Source: Promethearchaeota archaeon (GTDB taxonomy: Archaea; Asgardarchaeota; Lokiarchaeia; Sigynarchaeales; SOKP01). From it: a DNA stretch of 8,018 bases. The stretch is from the NCBI GenBank assembly GCA_030605085.1, contig JAUWBH010000214.1:1-8018 (forward strand), given 5' to 3'. Shown here one piece after another: positions 1 through 6,167 of the stretch; within the stretch, counting starts at the first letter, position 1, and every line of letters starts with the position of its first letter. The notes below the pieces were generated by a model that was given only the letters and a program-made list of their open reading frames with translations, ran no database searches and was not told the DNA's origin. A program made the translations under genes and the position numbers.

Positions 1-102
1 TACAACTATTTAATGAAAGATGTTAAAAAGAAAAAAATAGGGTATAGATTACCTGAAGGCAAGCAAACTTTCGTTCAAACCGTTCTTAGCAGCTATGAGT
101 AA
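1..102 (+). CDS. C-terminal tail of an unidentified protein (5' end outside window)
   Basis: Frame 1 is open from the window edge for 33 codons and ends in TAA at 100-102. The tail is lysine-rich, then reads RLPEGKQTFVQTVLSSYE. I do not recognise the family. It looks like real coding rather than a chance opening because it uses varied codons, is not low-complexity, and no minus-strand gene covers it. It would converge on the ECF ATPase gene, with about 60 bases between the two stop codons. It is the only plus-strand gene I can support. It could still be a chance open frame, since only 33 codons are visible. Confidence 0.5.
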   Translation, partial: YNYLMKDVKKKKIGYRLPEGKQTFVQTVLSSYE

Positions 103-153
103 AAACTTAAATTCCATGATCACCTAAAAGGACTTATACCCTATTACTATTAA

Positions 154-160
154 TTTTTTT
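154..160 (+). terminator. T7 tract after the plus-strand gene tail
   Basis: Seven consecutive T on the plus strand lie about 50 bases after the stop at 102 and just before the convergent ATPase gene ends. Archaeal RNA polymerase can stop at such tracts without a hairpin. An 11-bp inverted repeat (36-46 with 135-145) lies upstream, but its loop is long. This is inferred from sequence only. Confidence 0.3.
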
Positions 161-161
161 A

Positions 162-917
162 TTATTTAGTTTTAATTATTAAATTACGGATTTCATCGTA
201 AGAACCCATAATTTCTTTAACATTAGCACGACTTAATCCTTCTTTTGGATCTCCTTCAAATACTTTTTTTCCAATATTTAACAGCAACATTTTACCCGCC
301 CAATGTTCTACAAAAAATAAATTATGGGATGTAAACAAAATTGTCATCTCCCCCTCTTTTCTAAGTTTTTCTAAAATTTCAAAATGATTATAAATTGATT
401 TAAAGTCTAAATTTGCGAATGGTTCGTCTAAAATCAATAATTTAGGCTCCATTGCTAATAAACCAGCTAAAGCAGCTCTTTTTTTTTGACCCCACGATAA
501 ATTAAATGGTGAATAGTTTTTATATTCTAATAAATCAACCGCTTTTAACGCCCATTCTACTCTCTTTTTTACTTCTTTCGGTTCAAGTTTTAGATTTCTT
601 GCCCCAAAAGCTACATCTTCTTCGATCGTGGGAGCAAATAATTGGTCGTCTGGATTTTGAAATAAAAACCCTATTTTTTGCCTTATTTTCCATAATTGTT
701 TTTTATTTCTCGTAAGAACCTCGTCAAAAACTTTGATTGTCCCAGATTTAGGTTTCAATAATCCAACTAATAATTTTAATAGAGTTGTTTTACCTGAACC
801 GTTATTTCCCGTTAAAGCATATATTGAATTTTTTTCAATATTAAATGATAAATCCTTAATACTAAAATTGGAATCGTAGCTGAAATTCAAACTTTTTACT
901 TCTACTACAAAAATAAT
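162..917 (-). CDS. ECF-type ABC transporter ATPase (EcfA/CbiO-like)
   Basis: This is the cytoplasmic ATPase that powers an energy-coupling-factor importer for a vitamin or transition metal. Counting from the TTG at 890 as residue 1, Walker A is GNNGSGKTT (28-36). The Q-loop region FQNPDDQLF (77-85) is typical of CbiO/EcfA proteins. The signature reads LSWGQ (131-135) where LSGGQ is usual. Walker B is LLILDEP with catalytic Glu156, the D-loop is ANLD, and the switch histidine is His189. The start is uncertain. Family members begin with a strand like VEVKSLNFSY, and codons encoding VVEVKS lie in frame upstream of the TTG, with no ATG or GTG before the stop at 930-932. An ATT at 917 or 914, preceded by GAGG, would include the strand, so I extended to 917. 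That overlaps the end of the T-component gene, implying translational coupling. The product is about 242-251 aa. Substrate unknown. Confidence 0.9.
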   Translation of the reverse strand: MIFVVEVKSLNFSYDSNFSIKDLSFNIEKNSIYALTGNNGSGKTTLLKLLVGLLKPKSGTIKVFDEVLTRNKKQLWKIRQKIGFLFQNPDDQLFAPTIEEDVAFGARNLKLEPKEVKKRVEWALKAVDLLEYKNYSPFNLSWGQKKRAALAGLLAMEPKLLILDEPFANLDFKSIYNHFEILEKLRKEGEMTILFTSHNLFFVEHWAGKMLLLNIGKKVFEGDPKEGLSRANVKEIMGSYDEIRNLIIKTK

Positions 918-1705
918 GCAAAAACCTCTTTATAAATTAATTCTAAATTCATAAAAAAAACTAAATATATCATAACACCGAAAAATAAAACCAACAATAC
1001 TAAATCGATTATTTTTATTTTTTTAGGAGCAAATGTAAGCTTACCCGTAAAACCACGCATTTTTAGACTTTCATATAGTCTTTCACTATGCTCCATATTT
1101 GTTACAAGACTTTTTCCCATTACATAAGCGTGTGCCTTTAATTTTTCCCAATAATTAGTGATTTTTTTACCTCTTAATTTTTGTGCTTCTAATATTTTTT
1201 TATTCGAACTCGCTATGATTGGAATGTAATGAAGCATTATAATAAGACTCCCAACAAAAAATGAAGGAAGCCTCATAGTTGTTAAAGCTTCAATAAACTC
1301 TGAATATGTTAAGGATGAAAAGAAAGACATAAAAATATATGTGGCTCCAAAAATTCTCATAAACATTAAATAAGATCGATCCAATCCCTCTTTATAAATA
1401 TTAAGCGTAAAACCTACATTAATTTGTAGAATTACCGTACTTCCAATATAGAACGGAATAAAAATCGTGATTAAAAGTATGAATGGGATAATATTTTTCA
1501 ACCTTGAAAAAATTCTTAAAAGGGGCAATCGAGCAATTAAACTAATAAAAAAAGTGAATATTATAAAGGTATAAATTAGGAAAATATTATCAATGAGAAG
1601 AAATGGAAGTACAAAAATGAAGGGCAGAATCATTCTCACTAAAGGATGAATATTATTTAAATATGTTTTCTCTTCTTCGTGCCTAAATGGTAAAATTGCT
1701 TCCAA
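905..1705 (-). CDS. ECF transporter T component (EcfT/CbiQ-like transmembrane protein)
   Basis: This is the membrane scaffold of an energy-coupling-factor importer, linking the ATPase to a substrate-binding S subunit. At 266 aa it has the usual family length. Hydrophobic segments lie near residues 24-58, 72-94, 111-132, 147-166 and 231-253. A LPSFF stretch at 146-150 sits where T proteins carry their conserved LP motif. The two cytoplasmic coupling motifs with the diagnostic Arg-Gly pair are EAQKLRG (173-179) and ESLKMRGF (212-219). The start is TTG at 1705: no ATG fits, and an AAGGAA Shine-Dalgarno-like site lies 9 bases upstream (1715-1720). It is the first gene of a two-gene unit with the ATPase, whose start it overlaps. 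No S component is adjacent, so it probably serves S subunits encoded elsewhere. An 11-bp inverted repeat about 36 bases upstream may be its operator. Confidence 0.88.
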   Translation of the reverse strand: MEAILPFRHEEEKTYLNNIHPLVRMILPFIFVLPFLLIDNIFLIYTFIIFTFFISLIARLPLLRIFSRLKNIIPFILLITIFIPFYIGSTVILQINVGFTLNIYKEGLDRSYLMFMRIFGATYIFMSFFSSLTYSEFIEALTTMRLPSFFVGSLIIMLHYIPIIASSNKKILEAQKLRGKKITNYWEKLKAHAYVMGKSLVTNMEHSERLYESLKMRGFTGKLTFAPKKIKIIDLVLLVLFFGVMIYLVFFMNLELIYKEVFALFL

Positions 1706-1740
1706 TTTCTTATATTCCTTCTTATTTTTTTGGTAATATG

Positions 1741-1772
1741 AAATAATATTAATTCGTAAGATAATATTATTT
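1741..1772. promoter_or_regulatory. Perfect 11-bp inverted repeat upstream of the ECF unit
   Basis: Arms AAATAATATTA (1741-1751) and TAATATTATTT (1762-1772) are perfect reverse complements around a 10-base spacer. Arm centres are 21 bases apart, about two DNA turns, as expected for a dimeric repressor. The site ends 36 bases before the T-component start codon, and the TATA-like CTTAAATAAT overlaps the distal arm on the minus strand. It is all A/T in the arms, so chance is possible in this composition. Confidence 0.4.
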
Positions 1773-1844
1773 AAGTCTTATAAATTAATTACCTTTATAA
1801 TTTAAACCTTTATGGGGATTTAAAGATTGTTTTGATAAAAAAAG

Positions 1845-2834
1845 TCAATTTTCCCATGTTTGAACGCCATTAAAACATAATTTGCATGGCAATATTGTTA
1901 ATCCATTCTCAATTAACTTCTTTTTTAAATTATATTCGTTTCCGACTCCTGCTAAAATGATTGCTGAACCACCTCCCCCTGCTCCATTTAATTTAAATCC
2001 TATGGCTCCATTTTCTTTAGCGATTCTTTCGGTCTTTTCAATTATGGGGTTAACCATTAAGGGATGCAATTTCTTTTGCGCCTCCCAATTTTTATACATT
2101 ATGTTACCTACTACTTCAATATCAGATTTTATAACTTTTTTCATTTCGTAAGCACATTCTTTCATTGTATCAATAGCTTTAATTGTATCTTCATGACCCA
2201 TTTCAAAGTTTTTAATAACTGCTTTATGCATTTCACTTGAGCTTCTAGAGCTCAGATAAACTAAAATCATCTGACTCCCTAATTCGCATATTCTTTTTTC
2301 TTTAATTTGAATTTGTGAGATTCTAACAGAGGGATAATCTATTTCCATAAAATTTATACCTCCATAAGCAGCAGCGTATTGGTCCTGTACTCCACTCTCC
2401 ATTTTCAATTCTTCTGTTTCAAGGTTGTGAGCTAATTCTGCTATTTCATTCGGAGCTAAATGTTTATTAGAGAAATGCGCTAAAGCCGCAATGAGGGATA
2501 CAGCAACGCTTGCACTTGTACCTGTACCACATCCAGGAGGTGCGTCTGCCCGAACAAAAATATCCAAACCTGTTTTTATGTCCATTCTTTTTACGGCCGC
2601 TTTCAATAAATCTAAAACGCCATCATATTCTATTTTACGGAAATTTTTTATCTCGGTAATTAAATCTAAGTTTTCTGAAACTATTTTTATTTTATCTGAA
2701 TTATTTTCAAAAATTCTCACAAAACTATAGAGATCAACGCAAAAATTGAAAACAGCTCCATTTTTATAAAACCATGTATCAGTCCAGCCCCCTATGTCAC
2801 AAATCCTTACGGGAGCTCTGGAAAATACATTCAT
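1845..2834 (-). CDS. GHMP-family sugar kinase (HddA/heptokinase- or fucokinase-like)
   Basis: This is predicted to phosphorylate a sugar or sugar phosphate with ATP in the cytosol. Residues are numbered from ATG 2834. The N-terminal substrate motif RAPVRICDIGGWTD (6-19) is of the heptose-7-phosphate/fucose kinase type. The ATP loop is PPGCGTGTSAS (99-109). A VQDQYAAAYGG stretch (149-159) carries the typical active-site Asp region. SRSSSEMH (196-203) follows, and motif 3 is KLNGAGGGGSA (281-291). At 329 aa it matches the usual length. ATG at 2834 is preferred; an in-frame TTG at 2840 adds two residues, and neither has a convincing ribosome site. It lies 63 bases after the longin-roadblock gene and could be co-transcribed with it. 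No partner such as an isomerase or nucleotidyltransferase is visible, so the substrate is not settled. Galactose, fucose, arabinose and heptose phosphate kinases all share these motifs. Confidence 0.85.
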   Translation of the reverse strand: MNVFSRAPVRICDIGGWTDTWFYKNGAVFNFCVDLYSFVRIFENNSDKIKIVSENLDLITEIKNFRKIEYDGVLDLLKAAVKRMDIKTGLDIFVRADAPPGCGTGTSASVAVSLIAALAHFSNKHLAPNEIAELAHNLETEELKMESGVQDQYAAAYGGINFMEIDYPSVRISQIQIKEKRICELGSQMILVYLSSRSSSEMHKAVIKNFEMGHEDTIKAIDTMKECAYEMKKVIKSDIEVVGNIMYKNWEAQKKLHPLMVNPIIEKTERIAKENGAIGFKLNGAGGGGSAIILAGVGNEYNLKKKLIENGLTILPCKLCFNGVQTWEN

Positions 2835-2858
2835 TTTCAAATATTCAGGTTTTTATTA

Positions 2859-2871
2859 TTTTTTTTTTTTT
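2859..2871. repeat. 13-base homopolymer (T on plus, A on minus)
   Basis: An unbroken run of 13 T fills part of the short gap between the longin-roadblock stop and the sugar kinase start. On the coding (minus) strand it is an A13 run about 25-37 bases before the kinase start, so it is not a terminator for that direction. Such runs are prone to slippage and sequencing error. Confidence 0.8.
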
Positions 2872-2897
2872 AAAACTATTAAAATTTCTTCAATTAA

Positions 2898-3671
2898 TTA
2901 TAAGAAACTCTTTATCGATTCCACGATTTTATTTGAACTTATTTCTGCAATCCCTAAGGAAGTAGAAGATTCGTATAGAAGGATTATTATATAACTTTTT
3001 CTCAATATTGATTTATGGGAAACTTCTCTTGATAAAATTTTTTGCCCACTTTTCAACGTATAAATAATTCCTGAAATATCTAGTTCTTTTCCCTTAGATC
3101 GAATTTCTATTTCATTTAATATATTTACTAATATTTTTCCAGGTAAAGAAGAATAAATTACATTTCCCTTAATTGAAATAACAGCGGCTCCTAAAATCTC
3201 ATTTTCATTAACAAGCTTTTTCATGAGGCTAGTAGTTTTTATATAAAAATTATGTCTATAATCTATTAATCCCCTAATAAGTAAATCGAAACCTATATCA
3301 AGTCTTTTGTTTTTAATTGCTCTATAATCAATTGAATTGTTATATTTTTTATAAAATCTTAAAAAAGCTTTTGAAATCCTATTTAAACTGTACACTAAAA
3401 ATTGTGGACTTATATTTAAATCAGCTAAAAGTACATAGATAAAATCATCTTGTATTTTAAATACAAACCTAATGTCCATCATTTCAAGAATTTCTAATTT
3501 TCTTTGTGTTACCTCTTCAGAAAATGTAGAAATGGCTGATATAAAAGAACTCACTAAATTAACATTAAGGTTCTTAAATTTTTTCGTAAAATTTCTGCTA
3601 TAAATACAGATACCTGACTTTTTTAAAATTAATAAAGTGTGTGTTTTCATCTCTAATGAATTAGAAAACAT
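2898..3671 (-). CDS. Longin-like plus roadblock-like two-domain protein
   Basis: I do not recognise a named gene. This 257-aa protein appears to carry two small alpha/beta domains. Residues 8-110 (LLILKKSGICIYSR, then NLVSSFISAISTF and DDFIYVLLAD) match the N-terminal domain of the protein at 6796-7326 and have a longin-like strand-strand-helix pattern. Residues about 148-257 resemble roadblock/LC7: a helix, then GAAVISIKGNVIYSSLP (161-177), a helix, a second strand pair, YIIILLYE (227-234), and a final amphipathic helix. Both folds typically bind small Ras-like GTPases or membrane-trafficking partners, and are common in Asgard archaea. The start ATG 3671 has GGGGAT nine bases upstream; Met8 (3650) is an alternative that aligns better with the paralogue. 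It has no signal peptide or membrane segment, so it is probably cytosolic or at the inner membrane face. No GTPase gene is in the window. Confidence 0.72.
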   Translation of the reverse strand: MFSNSLEMKTHTLLILKKSGICIYSRNFTKKFKNLNVNLVSSFISAISTFSEEVTQRKLEILEMMDIRFVFKIQDDFIYVLLADLNISPQFLVYSLNRISKAFLRFYKKYNNSIDYRAIKNKRLDIGFDLLIRGLIDYRHNFYIKTTSLMKKLVNENEILGAAVISIKGNVIYSSLPGKILVNILNEIEIRSKGKELDISGIIYTLKSGQKILSREVSHKSILRKSYIIILLYESSTSLGIAEISSNKIVESIKSFL

Positions 3672-3737
3672 TTGTTATATCCCCGCTTTAAAAAGCATTT
3701 AAAATTAATTTACCATACTAATAGGAACATTTTACGA

Positions 3738-3753
3738 TATTTTAAATTTTTTC
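3738..3753 (-). promoter_or_regulatory. Candidate archaeal BRE/TATA for the longin-roadblock gene
   Basis: On the minus strand AGAAAAA runs directly into TTTAAAATA, a purine-rich BRE followed by a TATA box. Initiation about 25 bases downstream would give a leader of roughly 45 bases before ATG 3671. AT-rich spacers produce such matches by chance, so this is only a candidate. Confidence 0.35.
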
Positions 3754-3778
3754 TAAATACCAGAATCTTTAAGATATC

Positions 3779-3807
3779 AAAAAAAAAGAATTTAGGTTAA
3801 AAAAAAA
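3779..3807 (-). terminator. Twin T9 tracts downstream of the alpha/beta hydrolase gene
   Basis: Two runs of nine T on the minus strand (3807-3799 and 3787-3779), 20 bases apart, follow the hydrolase stop by 22-42 bases. Each is accompanied by a GATAT-type sequence. Repeated oligo-T tracts without a hairpin are the normal archaeal intrinsic termination signal. They separate the hydrolase transcript from the longin-roadblock promoter. Confidence 0.55.
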
Positions 3808-3829
3808 GATATTTAAATAAATGTGAAAT

Positions 3830-5533
3830 TTAATTGAATCCAAATGGGAAAAAGTTAATTATCATCCAAGCGTAGAACATGCTCAAGAAAATCGATGAGC
3901 CTAAGATATTTCGTCCAGAATACATATACACCCATGTAACTAATATTTGTTGTATAACTGAAAAACAAATCACAACGGTGAGAGAAAGCGCTAAAAACGA
4001 AAGATCGCGATTTGGATGACCCCAAGTAAGAAGCATGATTGGGACCCAAAGTAAGTTATCGATCAGAATTCCAATACCGGTCATAGTGAAATATTCTTTA
4101 AGCCGATTTGAAGTATTAATACGCCCTTGAATCACTCTAAAATAGAATTCCTTAATTAGTAAGAACGGAAAGAAAACTATGGTTATCAACAATATAAATA
4201 TAATCTCCCTTAATGTTGGAATAGTGGTGGTCGATGACCAATGAGCAACAGCTGCTATAGACATAGTGAATATTACTGCGGCTAAAATTCCGATGAGAAC
4301 TGATTGTTTATAATTCGTAGAGCACATAGTTTTAAATTTTGAAGGAAGATCTTTAATCGATAAATGTTCCTTACGGCGTAGTATTAAGAGAGAGTATACT
4401 AAAATTACGCCAATTGCGGTACCTAGTAAAATTGCAAATAAGTTATGTATTTGGGAAATTGGCATAAGATAAGTAAAAGGCCATGCCAGGAAGGTTTGAA
4501 CTAATATACCAATTGCGGCTATTATCATGTAGTATGCTATTAATTTGCGCATCGAAACTTCTTCAGTTAATACTTCTTTTTCTGGATAAGCGAATTCTCT
4601 TTTGAAAAGATAATTGCCAATATAGGTTAGTACTACAAAGACGAGAGAAACGACACCAATTAGAGTAATTAAATAGGAAAGCTGATTATATACTATGGTT
4701 AATCTTATTTCTTCTTTAACTTCTCCATTGAAAGCGAGTTCGAACCATTTTACTGTTTCGTAAATAATGGTATAATCGCGAACTTCACCTAAATGCTCAG
4801 AAAGTGGGCTAATAACAACTTTGCAAGCATCTCCATCGTGAAAACTACCATATCGTTTTCCAATCTCTACATCTGACCTACCAGTATATTCTTTCAAAAA
4901 TTTAATGGCGTGTTTTTCGGTAAAAATTTGTTCAAATCTCCCAAATGCCATTAAAAGGTTTGAAATTTTGTCAAAGTCATATTCTGTTCCTACCATACCA
5001 ATAGAAACCGTGGCGTCGATTTTGTCAGGATTTTTTTCGGCTGTTCTTAATGAAGTGGAACCGCCCATTGAATGACCAACCAACCCAATTTCATCGATGT
5101 TTCCTAAACCTCTGAGAAAATCAACGGCAACCTCCATGTCCTCGACCAAACCGTCGTACAGACTTTCATCTCCTCTTGCTCCGAGGTATCCATCTGACGA
5201 CCCATGTCCTCGAAAATCTATATTTACAACCGTAAATCCGCGTTTAACGAGTTCTAAGCATAATGGTTGCATGTACTGCTTGTTTCCACAGTATCCATGA
5301 GCCACAACGACTCCCGGATGTTTACCGGATGTATATTTTGGATAATAAATTCGAGCATCTATTTTTGTACCATCTTTAGAAATAAGAGTTCTGTGCTCAA
5401 TTACATAAGGATTCTCTGAATCAGCGTAAAATGTAAAAATTAAAAGTGGGATGAGTCCACCAGTAATCAATATTAAATTTATTAAAAGTCCCGCTCGTTT
5501 TTTATCTGATTTTATTTTGTTTATTATCGACAT
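3830..5533 (-). CDS. Membrane-anchored alpha/beta hydrolase with C-terminal CPBP-like multi-pass domain
   Basis: This 567-aa protein joins three parts. A single membrane anchor lies near residues 14-36. An alpha/beta hydrolase domain spans about 45-270. It has HGYCGN (79-84) at the oxyanion position and FRGHGSSDG (107-115). The nucleophile elbow is GHSMGG (Ser155), the probable catalytic His is His247 (SEHLGE), and Glu201 stands where the acid Asp usually is (GRFEQ). A C-terminal region of about seven hydrophobic segments follows (285-308, 330-357, 365-386, 411-431, 442-460, 482-503, 511-563). Its KEFYFR (461-466) has the spacing of the CPBP/CAAX-protease motif EExxxR with the first Glu changed to Lys. 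The partner histidines look absent, so protease activity is unlikely. The hydrolase face orientation and substrate are unknown; a peptidase or esterase is possible. Start ATG 5533 lacks a clear Shine-Dalgarno site. Confidence 0.82.
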   Translation of the reverse strand: MSIINKIKSDKKRAGLLINLILITGGLIPLLIFTFYADSENPYVIEHRTLISKDGTKIDARIYYPKYTSGKHPGVVVAHGYCGNKQYMQPLCLELVKRGFTVVNIDFRGHGSSDGYLGARGDESLYDGLVEDMEVAVDFLRGLGNIDEIGLVGHSMGGSTSLRTAEKNPDKIDATVSIGMVGTEYDFDKISNLLMAFGRFEQIFTEKHAIKFLKEYTGRSDVEIGKRYGSFHDGDACKVVISPLSEHLGEVRDYTIIYETVKWFELAFNGEVKEEIRLTIVYNQLSYLITLIGVVSLVFVVLTYIGNYLFKREFAYPEKEVLTEEVSMRKLIAYYMIIAAIGILVQTFLAWPFTYLMPISQIHNLFAILLGTAIGVILVYSLLILRRKEHLSIKDLPSKFKTMCSTNYKQSVLIGILAAVIFTMSIAAVAHWSSTTTIPTLREIIFILLITIVFFPFLLIKEFYFRVIQGRINTSNRLKEYFTMTGIGILIDNLLWVPIMLLTWGHPNRDLSFLALSLTVVICFSVIQQILVTWVYMYSGRNILGSSIFLSMFYAWMIINFFPFGFN

Positions 5534-5617
5534 AGTAATTTTTTGTGAGATTTTTTTTATTTGATTTTTATTTCGTTCAATTTATTATTAAGCTTTATAG
5601 ATAGTACGATTAAAAGT

Positions 5618-5629
5618 TTATATTTAAAA
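5618..5629 (-). promoter_or_regulatory. Candidate TATA box for the hydrolase gene
   Basis: The minus strand reads TTTAAATATAAA here, about 85-96 bases before the hydrolase ATG at 5533. Initiation about 25 bases downstream would leave a leader of about 60 bases. The surrounding spacer (5534-5695) is very AT-rich, so the match is only suggestive. Confidence 0.3.
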
Positions 5630-5695
5630 TTAGATTCGGAATATATCAAATTTAAATTTAAATAAAAAGAAAAATGAAGTTAAAATTAGAAAATC

Positions 5696-6157
5696 CTACT
5701 TTTTCTTAAAGGCAATAATCGCTGATCCTTGAGTCGTAATTGTTTCATTTTTTAATTGGCTAGAGATCTCTATCTCAACAAGATTCTCGCCATTTTCTTG
5801 GTATTTTTTTATTACTTTTCCTTTAATTCTTATGACACTGGCTTCAGGGGTGATTCCTGAGAACTTAATCTTATAATTCTTAAGAACTCCGCCTATAGCC
5901 CAGTCTGTAATGTAAGACCCGACAATCGCCATCGAAAGCATTCCATGAACAATACATCCCTTCAGACGAGCCATCTCCGCCATTGATTTGTCGTAGTGAA
6001 TCGGATTTACTCCAATGGTGGGTTAACCACCAAAGTTATAGTCCCCTGATGCAGATGCATAATCGACCAATTGCTGGCGGTTAATTGGACCTACTTTTTT
6101 AGTTGGTAATTCCATACCTTCTGAAATATCATCAAAATTTATAATCTCTTCCGACAT
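5696..6157 (-). pseudogene. MaoC-like (R)-specific enoyl-CoA hydratase, interrupted by an in-frame stop
   Basis: This is a hotdog-fold hydratase that would add water to trans-2-enoyl-CoA. From ATG 6157 the frame is continuous for 153 codons except for TAA at codon 45 (6023-6025). The hydratase motif normally reads SGDxNPIH; here it is SGDYN, ten extra codons including the stop, then NPIHYD (51-56). Without 30 bases the protein would be a normal 143-aa MaoC domain with catalytic Asp39 and His54 (full-frame numbering), followed by KGCIVHGML. A strong AAGGAGG site (6168-6174) lies 10 bases before the start, so translation initiation looks intact. Internal ATG 5983 has no ribosome site and would lack the active site. 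It follows the N-half MaoC gene by 22 bases, forming a likely two-subunit hydratase. It is either a recent pseudogene, a recoded gene or an assembly error. Confidence 0.8.
6005..6034 (-). other. 30-nt in-frame insert with stop codon and hairpin
   Basis: Removing these 30 bases (codons 42-51) restores the conserved SGDYNPIH motif without changing frame. The insert carries TAA and a 6-bp stem TGGTGG/CCACCA with a 5-base loop that contains the stop (arms 6027-6032 and 6016-6021). It is bounded by the synonymous Asn codons AAC before it and AAT at its end. Boundaries can slide by up to two bases. Its origin is not known. Confidence 0.7.
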
Positions 6158-6167
6158 AATTTTCAAA

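Noticed and set aside
506..715. Plus-strand 69-codon frame
   Set aside because: Antisense to the ECF ATPase Q-loop and signature region.
1882..2151. Plus-strand 89-codon frame
   Set aside because: Complement of the GHMP kinase, whose motifs are clear on the minus strand; the frame has proline runs arising from the complement of glycine-rich motif 3.
2774..2994. Two overlapping plus-strand frames across the gap before the sugar kinase
   Set aside because: They read through the T13 run and the antisense of two genes, and give Phe-rich low-complexity peptides.
3855..4049. Minus-strand 64-codon frame inside the hydrolase gene
   Set aside because: Alternative frame of the membrane domain with no ribosome site or recognisable motif.
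5097..5300. Plus-strand 67-codon frame
   Set aside because: Antisense to the hydrolase catalytic core; open because of the higher G+C there.
5696..5983. Stand-alone 95-aa hydratase starting at ATG 5983
   Set aside because: No ribosome site precedes this ATG, and the product would lack the Asp and His of the active site; it is the rear half of the interrupted gene.
6023..6025. Recoded amino acid at the TAA
   Set aside because: Pyrrolysine uses TAG and selenocysteine uses TGA; no known recoding reads TAA here, and the surrounding ten codons are extra relative to the motif.
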